Shown: positions 18,471 to 26,757, counted from the first letter of the stretch. The stretch is DNA of 39,374 nucleotides from Archangium violaceum Cb vi76 (GCF_000733295.1 NZ_JPMI01000426.1:1-39374), one strand, 5' to 3'. Made by a program: numbers and translations. The notes: generated from the sequence alone by a model not told the origin.

Positions 18471-19058
18471 ATGGACACGAGAGACGCGCTGTTACACCGC
18501 GTCACGCGGGCCACACCGGACGCGTTCACCCATGGGCAGAACCAGGAGGACATCCTGCTCGGCCTCTCGGAGCTCTACGGCCCCGCCGTGGCCGAGGAGG
18601 TCCGAGGCCTCGTCCCGGCCCTCGTGGGCCCGGGCTCCTTCAACTACCGCGTGGTGGACATGCTGAAGCTCTGCGACGTGGCGGCGCTCACCGCGGAGAG
18701 ACAGACCGGGTGCCCCTATGCCGAGGTCCTCGAGCAGCTCGCGGGCTTCAGCATCCGCAGGTTCCTCGAGTCCCCGTTGGGCAAGGGGATGTGGATGATG
18801 GTGTCCCGGGACATGCACGAGATCCTGAAATGGTCCCTGGCCTCCATCCGCTCGGCGATGACGCACGGCCAGCGCAGGTACGAACAGCTCGGGCCTGGCG
18901 CCGCCCGCATCGTCTTCCAGGGCGAGCTGCTGGGTCCGGCGTGGACGCGCGGTATCTTTGTGAGCGGCGCCCAACGGCTGGCGCGTCAACCGCTCTCGGT
19001 CTCCGTCGAGAATCAACTCGAGCCGGGCCTGGACTTCGTCCTGCGCTTCACCTGGTAG
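18471..19058 (+). CDS. DUF2378 (TIGR02265) family protein
   Basis: A protein of 195 residues with no signal peptide or membrane segment. It matches by pattern the myxobacterial paralogous family TIGR02265/DUF2378: YRVVDMLKLCDVAALTAERQTGCPYAEVLEQLAGFSIRRFLESPLGKGMW near the centre and the C-terminal GPAWTRGIFVSGAQRLARQPLSVSVENQL. The function of the family is unknown. GGAGGAG lies about 3 bases before the ATG. It is the first gene of the plus-strand set, 24 bases upstream of the Rieske oxygenase, so it may be the regulatory or accessory member of that operon (inference). Other DUF2378 genes occur in many unrelated contexts, so the link could be fortuitous. Confidence 0.85.
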   Translation: MDTRDALLHRVTRATPDAFTHGQNQEDILLGLSELYGPAVAEEVRGLVPALVGPGSFNYRVVDMLKLCDVAALTAERQTGCPYAEVLEQLAGFSIRRFLESPLGKGMWMMVSRDMHEILKWSLASIRSAMTHGQRRYEQLGPGAARIVFQGELLGPAWTRGIFVSGAQRLARQPLSVSVENQLEPGLDFVLRFTW

Positions 19059-19082
19059 CGGAGCATCCGGTAGGTTGCCGCC

Positions 19083-20069
19083 ATGGCGGTGAATGTCGTG
19101 GCGTGGGCGGACCCGGTCCGTCGCTCCGAGCCGGCCCGGCTGCGCTCCTGGTACCTCGCGTGTCCGTCCGAAGCCCTCCGGCCCGGACAGGTGATGGGCT
19201 GGAGCCTCGGCGGACGGGAGCTCGTGCTCTTCCGCGGCCAGAGCGGACGTGTCCAGGCCCTCTCCGCCCACTGCGCCCACATGGGGGCCCACCTCGGGCA
19301 TGGCACCGTCATCGGCGAGCACCTGCGCTGCCCGCTGCACCACTGGCGGTTCGACGGCAGTGGCATCTGCCGCGCGGTGCCGGGACACGCCGACGCCTCG
19401 GGCAGGCCGGGACAGCGGGCCTTCCCCGTGGTGGAGCGCTACGGCGCCATCCTCGTGTTCAACGGGCCGGTGAGCCTCTTTCCCCCACCCGAGGTGGGCG
19501 GCCCCGAGCTGCGCTGGCGCACCGGCCCGCCCGTGACCGTCGGGTGCTCGTGGCTGCCCATCGCGGCGAACTCCTTCGACATCGAGCATCTGCGCACCGT
19601 GCACCACCGGGAGCTCCGGGACACGCCTGGCGTGGAGCGCGTGGACCCGTTCACGCTCCGGCTGCGCTACACCTCCCGCGTCATCGGCACGGGGCTCAGC
19701 GACCGGTTCATGAAGGCGCTGTCTCGCGACCACATCCGAGTGACCATCACCCTGCATGGCGGAACGCTCATGTCCGTGGAGAGCGACCTGGGCCGCACCC
19801 GCAGCGCCCTGCTCGCCGGATTCCGCCCCCATGCCGAGGGGACGTCCGTGTTGATGTCCTTCGCCACGCCTCCTGGCCGTGTCCCGGGAATGGACAGCCT
19901 CCGCCTCGCCGTGTCGCGGTGGCTCTTCACCTCGTTCCTGCGGCGCGACCTCTCCGTGCTCGATGGGATGCGCTTCAACCCGGGCGCCGCCGCGGCCGAC
20001 CCCGTGCTGCGCCACCTGCTCGACTTCGCCGCCCAGCTCCCGGAGGACACCGATGATGAGCGCGGGTGA
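19083..20069 (+). CDS. Rieske [2Fe-2S] non-heme iron oxygenase
   Basis: A protein of 328 residues. The Rieske domain (about 23-130) carries C64-x-H66 (CAHMGAHLGHG) and C83-x2-H86 (CPLHHWRFDG), the four cluster ligands. The catalytic domain has NSFDIEHLRTVHH, with the D-x2-H-x4-H pattern (D166, H169, H174) that binds the mononuclear iron. The short form with the catalytic motif soon after the Rieske domain resembles KshA and the DAF-36/Neverland cholesterol-7-desaturase group more than the aromatic dioxygenases, so a hydrophobic lipid or sterol/terpenoid substrate is plausible (inference). No dedicated reductase is adjacent. It overlaps the desaturase-like gene by 17 bases, implying translational coupling. 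Confidence 0.9.
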   Translation: MAVNVVAWADPVRRSEPARLRSWYLACPSEALRPGQVMGWSLGGRELVLFRGQSGRVQALSAHCAHMGAHLGHGTVIGEHLRCPLHHWRFDGSGICRAVPGHADASGRPGQRAFPVVERYGAILVFNGPVSLFPPPEVGGPELRWRTGPPVTVGCSWLPIAANSFDIEHLRTVHHRELRDTPGVERVDPFTLRLRYTSRVIGTGLSDRFMKALSRDHIRVTITLHGGTLMSVESDLGRTRSALLAGFRPHAEGTSVLMSFATPPGRVPGMDSLRLAVSRWLFTSFLRRDLSVLDGMRFNPGAAAADPVLRHLLDFAAQLPEDTDDERG

Positions 20070-20973
20070 GGAAGCCCCCATTCCGGACACGCTCAACACC
20101 GTGCTCCTCGCCGCCGCCCTGGCCACCTGTGCCGGGTGCCTCTGGCTCGCCTCGCACGCGGAGCCCCTCGCCGTGCGGCTGCTGGCCGCCGGGGCCTTCT
20201 CCTATGTGAACAACACCGTCTTCTCGCTGCTCCACGAGGCGACGCACGGCGTGCTCCACTCCTCCCGGCGCGCCAATGACTGGCTCGGACGGCTCGCGGC
20301 GGCCTTCTTTCCCACCTCGTACACGCTGCAACGCACCTTCCACCTCACCCACCACCGCAACAACCGCACCGAGCTGGAGCAGTTCGACTACCTGCGCCCC
20401 GGGGACAACCGCTTCCTCAAGCACGCGCAGTGGTACTCCATCCTCACCGGGCTCTACTGGGCCTTCGTGCCGGTGGGCTGCCTCGCCTTCGCGCTCTTCC
20501 CCAGCCTGCTGCAACGGCTCCGGGGCACGGGCACCCGTTACGGAGAGCAGACCGGCGCCGACGCCTACCTCGGACGGCTCGAGGACGCACCGGGCGCCAC
20601 CATCCGGCTCGAGCTCCTGCTCATGTTGGCCGTGCAGGCCGGGCTGGTGCTCGCGCTGGACCTCAGCGTGTCCGGGTGGGTGCTGTGCTACGCGGCGTTC
20701 GCCGTCAATTGGAGCTCGCTCCAGTACGCGGACCATGCCTGGTCTCCGCTGCACGTGCGCGATGGGGCATGGGACCTGCGCGTGGCCGCGCCCGTGCGCT
20801 GGCTGTTCCTCAACTACCACTACCACCGAGCCCACCACCGGCACCCGCGCGTTCCGTGGCTCTACCTGGGCCGCTACGTGGACGAGACCGTGCCCCGCCC
20901 CTCCTTCCTGCGCATCTGGCTGTCCATGTGGCGAGGCCCCCAACCCCTCCCCGCGCCCTTGGAGGAGCCATGA
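20053..20973 (+). CDS. Fatty-acid-desaturase-like membrane di-iron enzyme
   Basis: A protein of 306 residues from the first of two tandem ATGs (20053; GGAGG is 6 bases upstream). It has the three His boxes of integral-membrane desaturases/hydroxylases: HEATH (61-65), HLTHH (97-101) and HYHRAHH (256-262), set among four to five hydrophobic helices. This fold serves acyl desaturases, alkane hydroxylases and carotenoid ketolases/hydroxylases. The third box NYHYHRAHHRHPRVPW and the prenyl-synthase neighbour make an isoprenoid or lipid substrate at least as likely as a fatty acid (inference). Its end overlaps the next gene by 4 bases (ATGA). Confidence 0.9.
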   Translation: MMSAGEEAPIPDTLNTVLLAAALATCAGCLWLASHAEPLAVRLLAAGAFSYVNNTVFSLLHEATHGVLHSSRRANDWLGRLAAAFFPTSYTLQRTFHLTHHRNNRTELEQFDYLRPGDNRFLKHAQWYSILTGLYWAFVPVGCLAFALFPSLLQRLRGTGTRYGEQTGADAYLGRLEDAPGATIRLELLLMLAVQAGLVLALDLSVSGWVLCYAAFAVNWSSLQYADHAWSPLHVRDGAWDLRVAAPVRWLFLNYHYHRAHHRHPRVPWLYLGRYVDETVPRPSFLRIWLSMWRGPQPLPAPLEEP

Positions 20974-22460
20974 GCTTCGGCTGGCCCCGCCGTGACGAGC
21001 TGGTCCTCACGGGCGCGATGGCGCTCGGCTTCACGTTCTTCTTCCTGCTCGTCTACGGCGGCGCGAGCGCGGTGACGGGCCTCTACACGTGGGGCATCCG
21101 CGTGGACCTGCCCTTCGAGCGGCACATCCCCTTCGTGCCCGCCTGGGCGGCCGTCTACGTGAGCATGGACGTGCTGCTGATGCTCTCGCTGCTCGTCTTC
21201 CGGACGTGGCGCGAGATGGTGCCCTTCGTGCTCGCGCTCTGCCTGCAGACGGTGGTGGGCGCCGCCTGCTTCCTGGTGCTCCCGGTCGAGGTGGCCTGGC
21301 CGCCCCGGGAGGTGAGCGGAAGCTGGGCCAGCGTCTTCTTCCTGGCCGACACGATGAACCTCGAGCGCAACTACCTGCCCTCGCTGCACGTGGCGTTCGC
21401 GTGCACGGCCGCCCTGGCCTATGGCGGGCGCGGGGGCTGGCTCGCGCGGAGCCTGTTCGGCCTCTGGGCCGCGGCCATCGCGGCGTCCACCCTGCTCATC
21501 CACGAGCACCACCTGGCCGATGTGGTGGCGGGCGCGCTCCTCGCCTGGGGAACGTGGCGCTTCGTGGAGGCCCGGGCCTCCCGCCCGGACTTCCTCGAGT
21601 CGCTCCGGGTGGAGGCGCTCTCCGCACGGGAGCTGTACCGCTTCTCCCGCCGCCACCCGCGCTACCTGCTGATCGCCTTGGGGCTCTACCGCTACTCGCT
21701 GCCCCGGTGGCGAGCGACCCGCGTGGCCCGCACGGGCTTCTGCTTCCTCCAACTCGTGGATGACGTGCTGGACGGAGATCGCCCCATCCCGGGAGAGCCG
21801 CTCGAGTGGGTGGATGCCCTCCTCGTCCAGATGGAGACCGGCCACTGGAGCGGCATGGACGTGGCCTCCACCCTGGGCCGCGAGTTCCTCGCCGGGCTCG
21901 GAGACGAGAGTGCTCGCGCGGATGCGATGCGGCTCGTGCGCGTCATGCGGAGGGACCGTGAGCGCGTGCTCCACCGCCAGGAGCTCGAGGCCGAGGCCCT
22001 CCGGACCCACCACCGGGACACCTTCCGGCTGTCGGTGGGCCTGATGCTGTACGTGGCCGGAGTCGACGTCCGCGCCCCCGACGCCCCGTCCCTGCTCGAC
22101 GCCTTCGGCTGGTGCTCCACCCTGCGAGACCTGCACGAGGACCTCCGCAAGGGCCTGCTCAACGTGCCGGCCGAGGTGCTCCAGGCGGTACGGGCCGAGG
22201 GCGTGGATCCGCTGCGCTACGAGGACCTGGTGGGCTCGGTGACGGGACGGGCCTGGGTGGTGGCCGAGCACGGCCGGGCGCGCGCCCTGCTCGACCAATC
22301 GGCGGTGGAGCTGGCCGGGCTCGAGGGCCGCTCCGGCGTGGCCCTGCTGCGGCTGTTCCACCGCTCCATCGAGGGCTTCTGGGCGAAACGTCTGCCCCGG
22401 AAGCTCCCGTTCCTGCGCGAGACGGCCGTGGTCAGCTCGTGGCCTTCCGGCGCGCCGTGA
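20970..22460 (+). CDS. Fusion: PAP2/Aur1-like phosphatase + squalene/phytoene synthase-like
   Basis: A protein of 496 residues in two parts. Residues 1-200 are a polytopic PAP2/Aur1-like domain: several helices, ERNYLPSLHVAF with PSLH at 137-140 (catalytic His140), and HEHHLADVVAGALLAW giving H180-x3-D184. The usual KxxxxxxRP first motif is not obvious. Residues about 215-490 are a squalene/phytoene-synthase-like all-helical domain, with the first Asp-rich motif LVDDVLDGD (D264, D265, D268) and the second STLRDLHEDLRKG (D387, D391). A plausible reading is that one polypeptide condenses prenyl diphosphates and its other domain removes phosphate or diphosphate from a product. It is the last gene of the operon, and its 3' end overlaps the convergent NTF2-like gene by 29 bases. 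Confidence 0.85.
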   Translation: MSFGWPRRDELVLTGAMALGFTFFFLLVYGGASAVTGLYTWGIRVDLPFERHIPFVPAWAAVYVSMDVLLMLSLLVFRTWREMVPFVLALCLQTVVGAACFLVLPVEVAWPPREVSGSWASVFFLADTMNLERNYLPSLHVAFACTAALAYGGRGGWLARSLFGLWAAAIAASTLLIHEHHLADVVAGALLAWGTWRFVEARASRPDFLESLRVEALSARELYRFSRRHPRYLLIALGLYRYSLPRWRATRVARTGFCFLQLVDDVLDGDRPIPGEPLEWVDALLVQMETGHWSGMDVASTLGREFLAGLGDESARADAMRLVRVMRRDRERVLHRQELEAEALRTHHRDTFRLSVGLMLYVAGVDVRAPDAPSLLDAFGWCSTLRDLHEDLRKGLLNVPAEVLQAVRAEGVDPLRYEDLVGSVTGRAWVVAEHGRARALLDQSAVELAGLEGRSGVALLRLFHRSIEGFWAKRLPRKLPFLRETAVVSSWPSGAP

Positions 22461-23052
22461 AGCGGCCGACGAAGATACCGGCGAGGAGCATGGCCACCAC
22501 GGCGATACCGCCGTAGACCATCGCCGCGCTCTTCACCTTGTCGAGCACGGGGTTGTCGAACACGTTGGTCGAGTAGTGGAAGGCGGCGATGAGCCACCGG
22601 TCCCCTTCCTTGACGAGGGTGCAGGTCCACCGGGAGTGGACGGTGATGTCCGTGCCATCGGTGAGCACGTAGTGGTCGGCCGAGGAGCCCTGGGCGACGC
22701 CCGTGTTGCCGTACAGGCGCGTCAGCTCGTCCACCTCGAACTTCGCGTCGAGCTTCTGCACGATGCGGTCCGGGCCCTTCATCATCTGCTCGTAATAGGC
22801 GCGGATGGCGTCCCTGCCCACGCGTACGTCGTTGTTCATCGTGGTGAAGACGACGTTCGGGTGGAGGTGCGAGAGCAGCTTGTCGAGATCCTGCGCGTTG
22901 AGCGCCTGCTCCATGTCGTTCTTGATGGCGCGCAGGGCCTGGTGGGTGGCCTCGACCTCCGCCGCGCCGCCACCGGCGGACTCCTGGGCCCGGAGCGACC
23001 CGGGGAGGCACAGCACCAGACACGCCATCACACAGCCGAGAGTCCGATTCAT
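22432..23052 (-). CDS. SnoaL/NTF2-like domain protein, exported and membrane-anchored
   Basis: A protein of 206 residues from the ATG at 23052 (GGAG 5 bases upstream). It has an N-terminal signal peptide (CVMACLVLCLPGSLRAQ). The NTF2-like/SnoaL-type domain (about 35-165) shows LDKLLSHLHPNVVFTTMNNDVRVGRDAIRAYYEQMMKG and DGTDITVHSRWTCTLVKEGDRWLIAAFHYSTNVFDNPV. A C-terminal membrane helix (AAMVYGGIAVVAMLLAGIFVGRF) is followed by a basic tail, so the domain should face the periplasm. NTF2-like folds serve as ketosteroid-isomerase-type enzymes or as ligand-binding domains; here the catalytic residues cannot be assigned. Its end overlaps the terpenoid operon convergently. Confidence 0.85.
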   Translation of the reverse strand: MNRTLGCVMACLVLCLPGSLRAQESAGGGAAEVEATHQALRAIKNDMEQALNAQDLDKLLSHLHPNVVFTTMNNDVRVGRDAIRAYYEQMMKGPDRIVQKLDAKFEVDELTRLYGNTGVAQGSSADHYVLTDGTDITVHSRWTCTLVKEGDRWLIAAFHYSTNVFDNPVLDKVKSAAMVYGGIAVVAMLLAGIFVGRFTARRKATS

Positions 23053-23190
23053 GAGGTCTCCAGAAAAGGGGCCCATCCTACGCGGCTTCGTCACATGTCC
23101 AATCGCATACGGCTCGGCGCACGGTGGGTTTGGAACCGTTGCCCTCCGAGCGCCGGGCCCTACACTGGCGCTCCACCGATGGAGGAAGCG

Positions 23191-23961
23191 ATGTCCCCCG
23201 ACGAGGCCCCCGAACCGTCACCCCGCAAGAAGACCGCACGGGAGACCGCCGCCCCGGGGCCCAGGACGTTGGCCATCGACATCGGAGGAAGCGGGCTCAA
23301 GGCACTCGTGCTCGGACCGGATGGGAAGCCACTCACCGAGCGCCAGCGGGTGGCCACTCCGAAGCCGTCCACGCCCAAGGCCGTGCTGGGCGCGCTGAAG
23401 AAGCTGATCAAGCCCCTCGGCACGTTCGATCGCGTCTCCGTGGGCTTCCCTGGCGTGGTGGAAGAAGGGGTGACGAAGACGGCTCCCAACCTCCACAAGA
23501 GCTGGGCGGGCTTCCCGCTCGCCGGGGAGCTGCTCAAGGTCACGGGCCGCCCGACACGCGTGCTCAACGACGCCGGAGTGCAGGGATTCGGCGTCATCGA
23601 GGGGCGTGGCGTGGAGATGGTCATCACGCTGGGCACCGGCATGGGCTGCGCGCTGTACGTGGATGGCAAGTACGTGCCCAACCTGGAGCTCGCCCATCAC
23701 CCTTTCCGTAACGGAAAGACGTATGAGGAGTACGTGGGCAACGCCGCGCTGAAGCGCGTGGGCCACAAGAAGTGGGTCAAGCACGTGCAGCGGGTGCTGG
23801 AGCAGATCCAACCCATCTGGAACCCCCGGAAGATCTACGTGGGAGGCGGCAACGCCCGGCTGCTCGACACCCCGCTCCCCGAGAACGTGCAGCTCACCGA
23901 GAACGTCGCCGGGCTGCTGGGCGGCTTCGCGCTCTGGAAGGACGAGCCCGTGCCGCGCTGA
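23191..23961 (+). CDS. ppgK: Polyphosphate glucokinase (ROK family)
   Basis: A protein of 256 residues from the ATG at 23191, with GGAGG 5 bases upstream; an in-frame ATG lies at 23179. It is a ROK-family kinase that phosphorylates glucose, preferentially with polyphosphate. The motifs seen are the phosphate loop DIGGSGLKALVL, VSVGFPGVVEEG, VLNDAGVQGFG (the catalytic Asp region), ITLGTGMGCALYVDGKYVPNLELAHHPF, and GGGNARLLD near the C-terminus. Unlike longer ATP-dependent glucokinases, its length and GxG spacing fit PpgK of actinobacteria and myxobacteria. It stands alone, convergent with the heme-oxygenase-like gene (11 bases between stops). Confidence 0.92.
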   Translation: MSPDEAPEPSPRKKTARETAAPGPRTLAIDIGGSGLKALVLGPDGKPLTERQRVATPKPSTPKAVLGALKKLIKPLGTFDRVSVGFPGVVEEGVTKTAPNLHKSWAGFPLAGELLKVTGRPTRVLNDAGVQGFGVIEGRGVEMVITLGTGMGCALYVDGKYVPNLELAHHPFRNGKTYEEYVGNAALKRVGHKKWVKHVQRVLEQIQPIWNPRKIYVGGGNARLLDTPLPENVQLTENVAGLLGGFALWKDEPVPR

Positions 23962-23972
23962 GCCCGCCGGCG

Positions 23973-25175
23973 TCACTCCCGCCCGGCCACGCCGGAGGGG
24001 AAACGGACCCGGCAGAGCGAGCGGGCCTGGAGGAGGGTCCGCTCGACCGCGCGAATCCACGGAGCGGGAAAGCGCGAGGGCTCGCGCATCCACGAGGCGA
24101 GGCTCGGAACCGCCTGGGCAATGCCCCCGTACTCGTCCGCCACGGCGGCCGCCAGCAGCTCACCCGCCCCACGCAACCGTTGGCTCCACTCCGGACCCAC
24201 GCGCGCGTCGAAGTCCTCTCCGAACATGCGCAGCTCGTCGTCACCGAGGATCCGGCGCCGCTCCCCGGCCATGCGCTCCGCGACCCGGGACAGCACCTCA
24301 TAGGCCCGCCGGTGCATCGGCTTCGCGTGGACGAGCTCACGGGAGAGCACCCGCAGGTGGCGCTCGAGCATGAGGCGCGGCATGCCTCGGCTGGCCAGCA
24401 GCCCGCCCAACCAGGAGATGTGTTTCCACACCTGCGCCTCGTCCTGTCCGCCGAGCGTCACCAGCCATGCGCTGTCGCTCCAGGAGAATTGACGGCCGTG
24501 CTCGCCGTAGCGCCAGGCGTAATAGGGGAACTCCTCCCAGGAGGCCTCGGCGGCACGCAGGGCGGCGCGCAGCTCGTCGAGGTCCGTGGTGATGGGATGT
24601 CCTCCGGCATCCCGGTTGAGCCACCACGTGGGCGGGTGCTCGCGAGGAGGATGGAGCGCGTCGAGCAGATTCCGGACGAGGGTGAAGCTCTCGCCCACCG
24701 CGCGAAGCACCCCCTCTTCCTCCGCGGCTTCCAGGGCCCGGCCCTCGAGCCACCGCGCGAAATCACTCCAGGGAGACGTGCCAGGAAGAGGGAGGAGGGC
24801 CAGGCGCAGCGCGTAATGGTAGCCGAGCAGGGACAGGGGCTCGCGGTGCGCCGCGGAACGCATCCGCTCCCCGAGCGCGATGGCAGCGATGACGACGGGG
24901 CTCTCGAGCCTGTCCCGGGGCGCGCTGGAGACGAGGCTCGCCTCGAGGAGCGGATGAACGGGCGGAGCCTCGGCGCCGAGCGCCACCAGGGCGGGATGGG
25001 ACGTGGCGGCGAGCGCCCGCGTCAGCGCCTCATGAAGGAGGGCGAGCGCTTGATGCAGGGCCCGCTGGCTCTCGGGCGGCAGGGTCCGGGTCGCGAGGGC
25101 CTGGAAGCAGGGCAGTGCCTCCACACTGGCATGGTGCGCCTGACTCTCGTTCCGCAGCCGATCCACCAGTGGCAT
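23973..25175 (-). CDS. Heme-oxygenase-fold-like protein of unknown function
   Basis: A protein of 400 residues with an AGGGGG about 5 bases before the ATG. The N-terminal half starts LVDRLRNESQAHHASVEALPCFQALATRTLPPESQRALHQAL, which resembles the start of biliverdin-producing heme oxygenases, where an early His is the proximal heme ligand. Another stretch, LGYHYALRLALLP, fits the later helix. The second half (about 175-390) includes PTWWLNRDAGGHPITTDLDELRAALRAAEASWEEFPYYAWRYGEHG and a long helical C-terminus, and I do not recognise it. Classical heme oxygenases are about 200-270 residues, so this one is double length, possibly two related helical halves. The heme-oxygenase link is a weak family guess. 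Confidence 0.5.
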   Translation of the reverse strand: MPLVDRLRNESQAHHASVEALPCFQALATRTLPPESQRALHQALALLHEALTRALAATSHPALVALGAEAPPVHPLLEASLVSSAPRDRLESPVVIAAIALGERMRSAAHREPLSLLGYHYALRLALLPLPGTSPWSDFARWLEGRALEAAEEEGVLRAVGESFTLVRNLLDALHPPREHPPTWWLNRDAGGHPITTDLDELRAALRAAEASWEEFPYYAWRYGEHGRQFSWSDSAWLVTLGGQDEAQVWKHISWLGGLLASRGMPRLMLERHLRVLSRELVHAKPMHRRAYEVLSRVAERMAGERRRILGDDELRMFGEDFDARVGPEWSQRLRGAGELLAAAVADEYGGIAQAVPSLASWMREPSRFPAPWIRAVERTLLQARSLCRVRFPSGVAGRE

Positions 25176-25366
25176 GTCTTCCCCCTGTCCGCTCCGGGCC
25201 TGGCGCCGCCCCTACCATCGCTCGCCTCCATGCCCGCCCTCCAGCCATTCCACGGAGCGCAAGGCGGTGCAGCCCCGCACGGTGTCTCGGGATGCACACG
25301 ATGAGGGGACGACGCGTGTCCATTTCCGGAACACGTGGCGCGGACACTCACACCTGGAGCGACGCC

Positions 25367-25630
25367 ATGGACAAGAAGGAATGGCTCGAGCGACCCATGG
25401 GCATCCCCGTGGACCCGAACAAGCAGAAGGACCCCGAGGAGCATGGTGACCGGGTCCCCGCCGAGGGCCGGGCCGAGCACTTGAATGACGTGACCGAGCA
25501 GAACGGCGGCCAGCGCTCCGAGGTGGGCCTGCCCTGGAACGACAGGAGCCTGGAGCGGGGCCTGTCCGACGAGTACGACAAGCACGGCGGGCGCGGTGTG
25601 CCCAAGCGGGACGAGCCCAAGGACGACTGA
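25367..25630 (+). CDS. Small charged hypothetical protein
   Basis: A protein of 87 residues with GGAG 7 bases before the ATG. It has no hydrophobic segment and is very rich in Glu, Asp, Lys, Arg, Gly and Pro (MDKKEWLERPMGIPVDPNKQ at the start, then EEHGDRVP, LNDVTEQNGGQRSE, KRDEPKDD at the end). It resembles an intrinsically disordered, hydrophilic stress-type protein, but I cannot name a family. The upstream 190-base gap after the divergent heme-oxygenase-like gene shows no clear promoter to me. Confidence 0.62.
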   Translation: MDKKEWLERPMGIPVDPNKQKDPEEHGDRVPAEGRAEHLNDVTEQNGGQRSEVGLPWNDRSLERGLSDEYDKHGGRGVPKRDEPKDD

Positions 25631-25663
25631 GCTCCGTCCGGTCGGTGCACGGAAGGGAGGTGC

Positions 25664-26581
25664 TCAGGTGGGGCGTGAACCTTCGCCCTCCCATCGCAGC
25701 TCGGGCGGCACCGGGGCGTGCAGCACCAGGCGTTCCCCCGAGAGCGGATGCACGAAGCTCAGGCGCTCGGCGTGCAGCAGGTAGCCGAGATCTCCAGGCA
25801 GGCCCGGCTCCCCGGCGAGAGGCACGCCCCCCGCGCCATAGAGGGGATCGCCTTCGAGCGGATGACCGATGGCGGCCAGGTGGATGCGGATCTGCTGGGG
25901 CCGGCCCGTCAGGATGTCGACCTCGAAGAGGGTGCTCGCCGTGCGCCGCTCGAGCACGCGCGCCAGGCTCCGGGACGCCCTGCCGTCTGGAGAGACCCCA
26001 TGGGTCAGGCCCAACCGGGGGTGCGCCACCATGCCAATGGGGGCCGTGATGTCGTAGTGCTCCTCGGTGGCCACGCCGCTCGAGAGCGCCCGGTAGCGCT
26101 TGTCCACCTCGTGCTCGCGCCAGGCGCGCGACAGCTTCGCCGCCGCGTCGTAGGTGCGAGAGAAGAGCACGAGCCCGGAAGTGCCGCGTCCCAGCCGGTG
26201 CAGGGGGCTCGCCTCCGGGAAGCGCTCCCGGACGACACCCAGCAGGGTGTTGGCGAGAAAGTTCCCACCCGGCATCATCGGCAGCCCGCCCGGCTTGAGG
26301 ACCGCGAGGAGGGCCTCGTCCTCGTGCACGATGGAATAGTCGCGCGGTGCGTCCTGCTCCTCCCAGGGCGGCCGGTTCCAGACGAGCCACTGGCCGGGCT
26401 TCAGCCGCTCCTCACCCGTCGCGGGGAGGTCCTCCAGGAGGATCTCGCCCCGGGCGAGCCGCTCCCGCCACACCGCCTCCGGGGAGTGCCGGTACGAATC
26501 GATCAGATAGGAGAGCGTGCTCTGTCCTCGTGCCCGAGCTCCCAGCTGCTCACGGTAGGCGTAGCCCTCGTTGAGCCGCAT
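25664..26581 (-). CDS. RluA-type pseudouridine synthase, catalytic Asp position is Gly
   Basis: A protein of 305 residues of the RluA/RluD pseudouridine synthase family. An N-terminal S4-like region ([33 protein letters not shown]) is followed by the catalytic domain with [69 protein letters not shown] and a C-terminal [15 protein letters not shown]. In RluA members the motif is HRLD-x-x-TSG with Asp as the nucleophile. Here it reads HRLGRGTSG, with Gly131 (codon GGA on the minus strand). It is divergent from the ligase-associated DNA repair cassette, about 176 bases away. Confidence 0.85.
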   Translation of the reverse strand: MRLNEGYAYREQLGARARGQSTLSYLIDSYRHSPEAVWRERLARGEILLEDLPATGEERLKPGQWLVWNRPPWEEQDAPRDYSIVHEDEALLAVLKPGGLPMMPGGNFLANTLLGVVRERFPEASPLHRLGRGTSGLVLFSRTYDAAAKLSRAWREHEVDKRYRALSSGVATEEHYDITAPIGMVAHPRLGLTHGVSPDGRASRSLARVLERRTASTLFEVDILTGRPQQIRIHLAAIGHPLEGDPLYGAGGVPLAGEPGLPGDLGYLLHAERLSFVHPLSGERLVLHAPVPPELRWEGEGSRPT

Positions 26582-26757
26582 GCCTCAATCGCCCCGCTCG
26601 ACGTCCGCTCGCACCACCGTCACCTCGTTCCTCTCGTGGAGCCAACCTCTTACTACGAGATCCCTCTTCCGTCCGGAGAGCAGGCGGACGGCCAGACCCT
26701 GTCCTTCCAGGCGGCCCCGTGGCCGCACCACCCCGTGAGCGTTATCCCAAAGGCCGG

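Noticed and set aside
19083-20069. The Rieske protein as an aromatic-ring dioxygenase alpha subunit
   Set aside because: It is too short for that family (about 430-460 residues) and has no beta subunit gene nearby; the short KshA/DAF-36-like type fits better.
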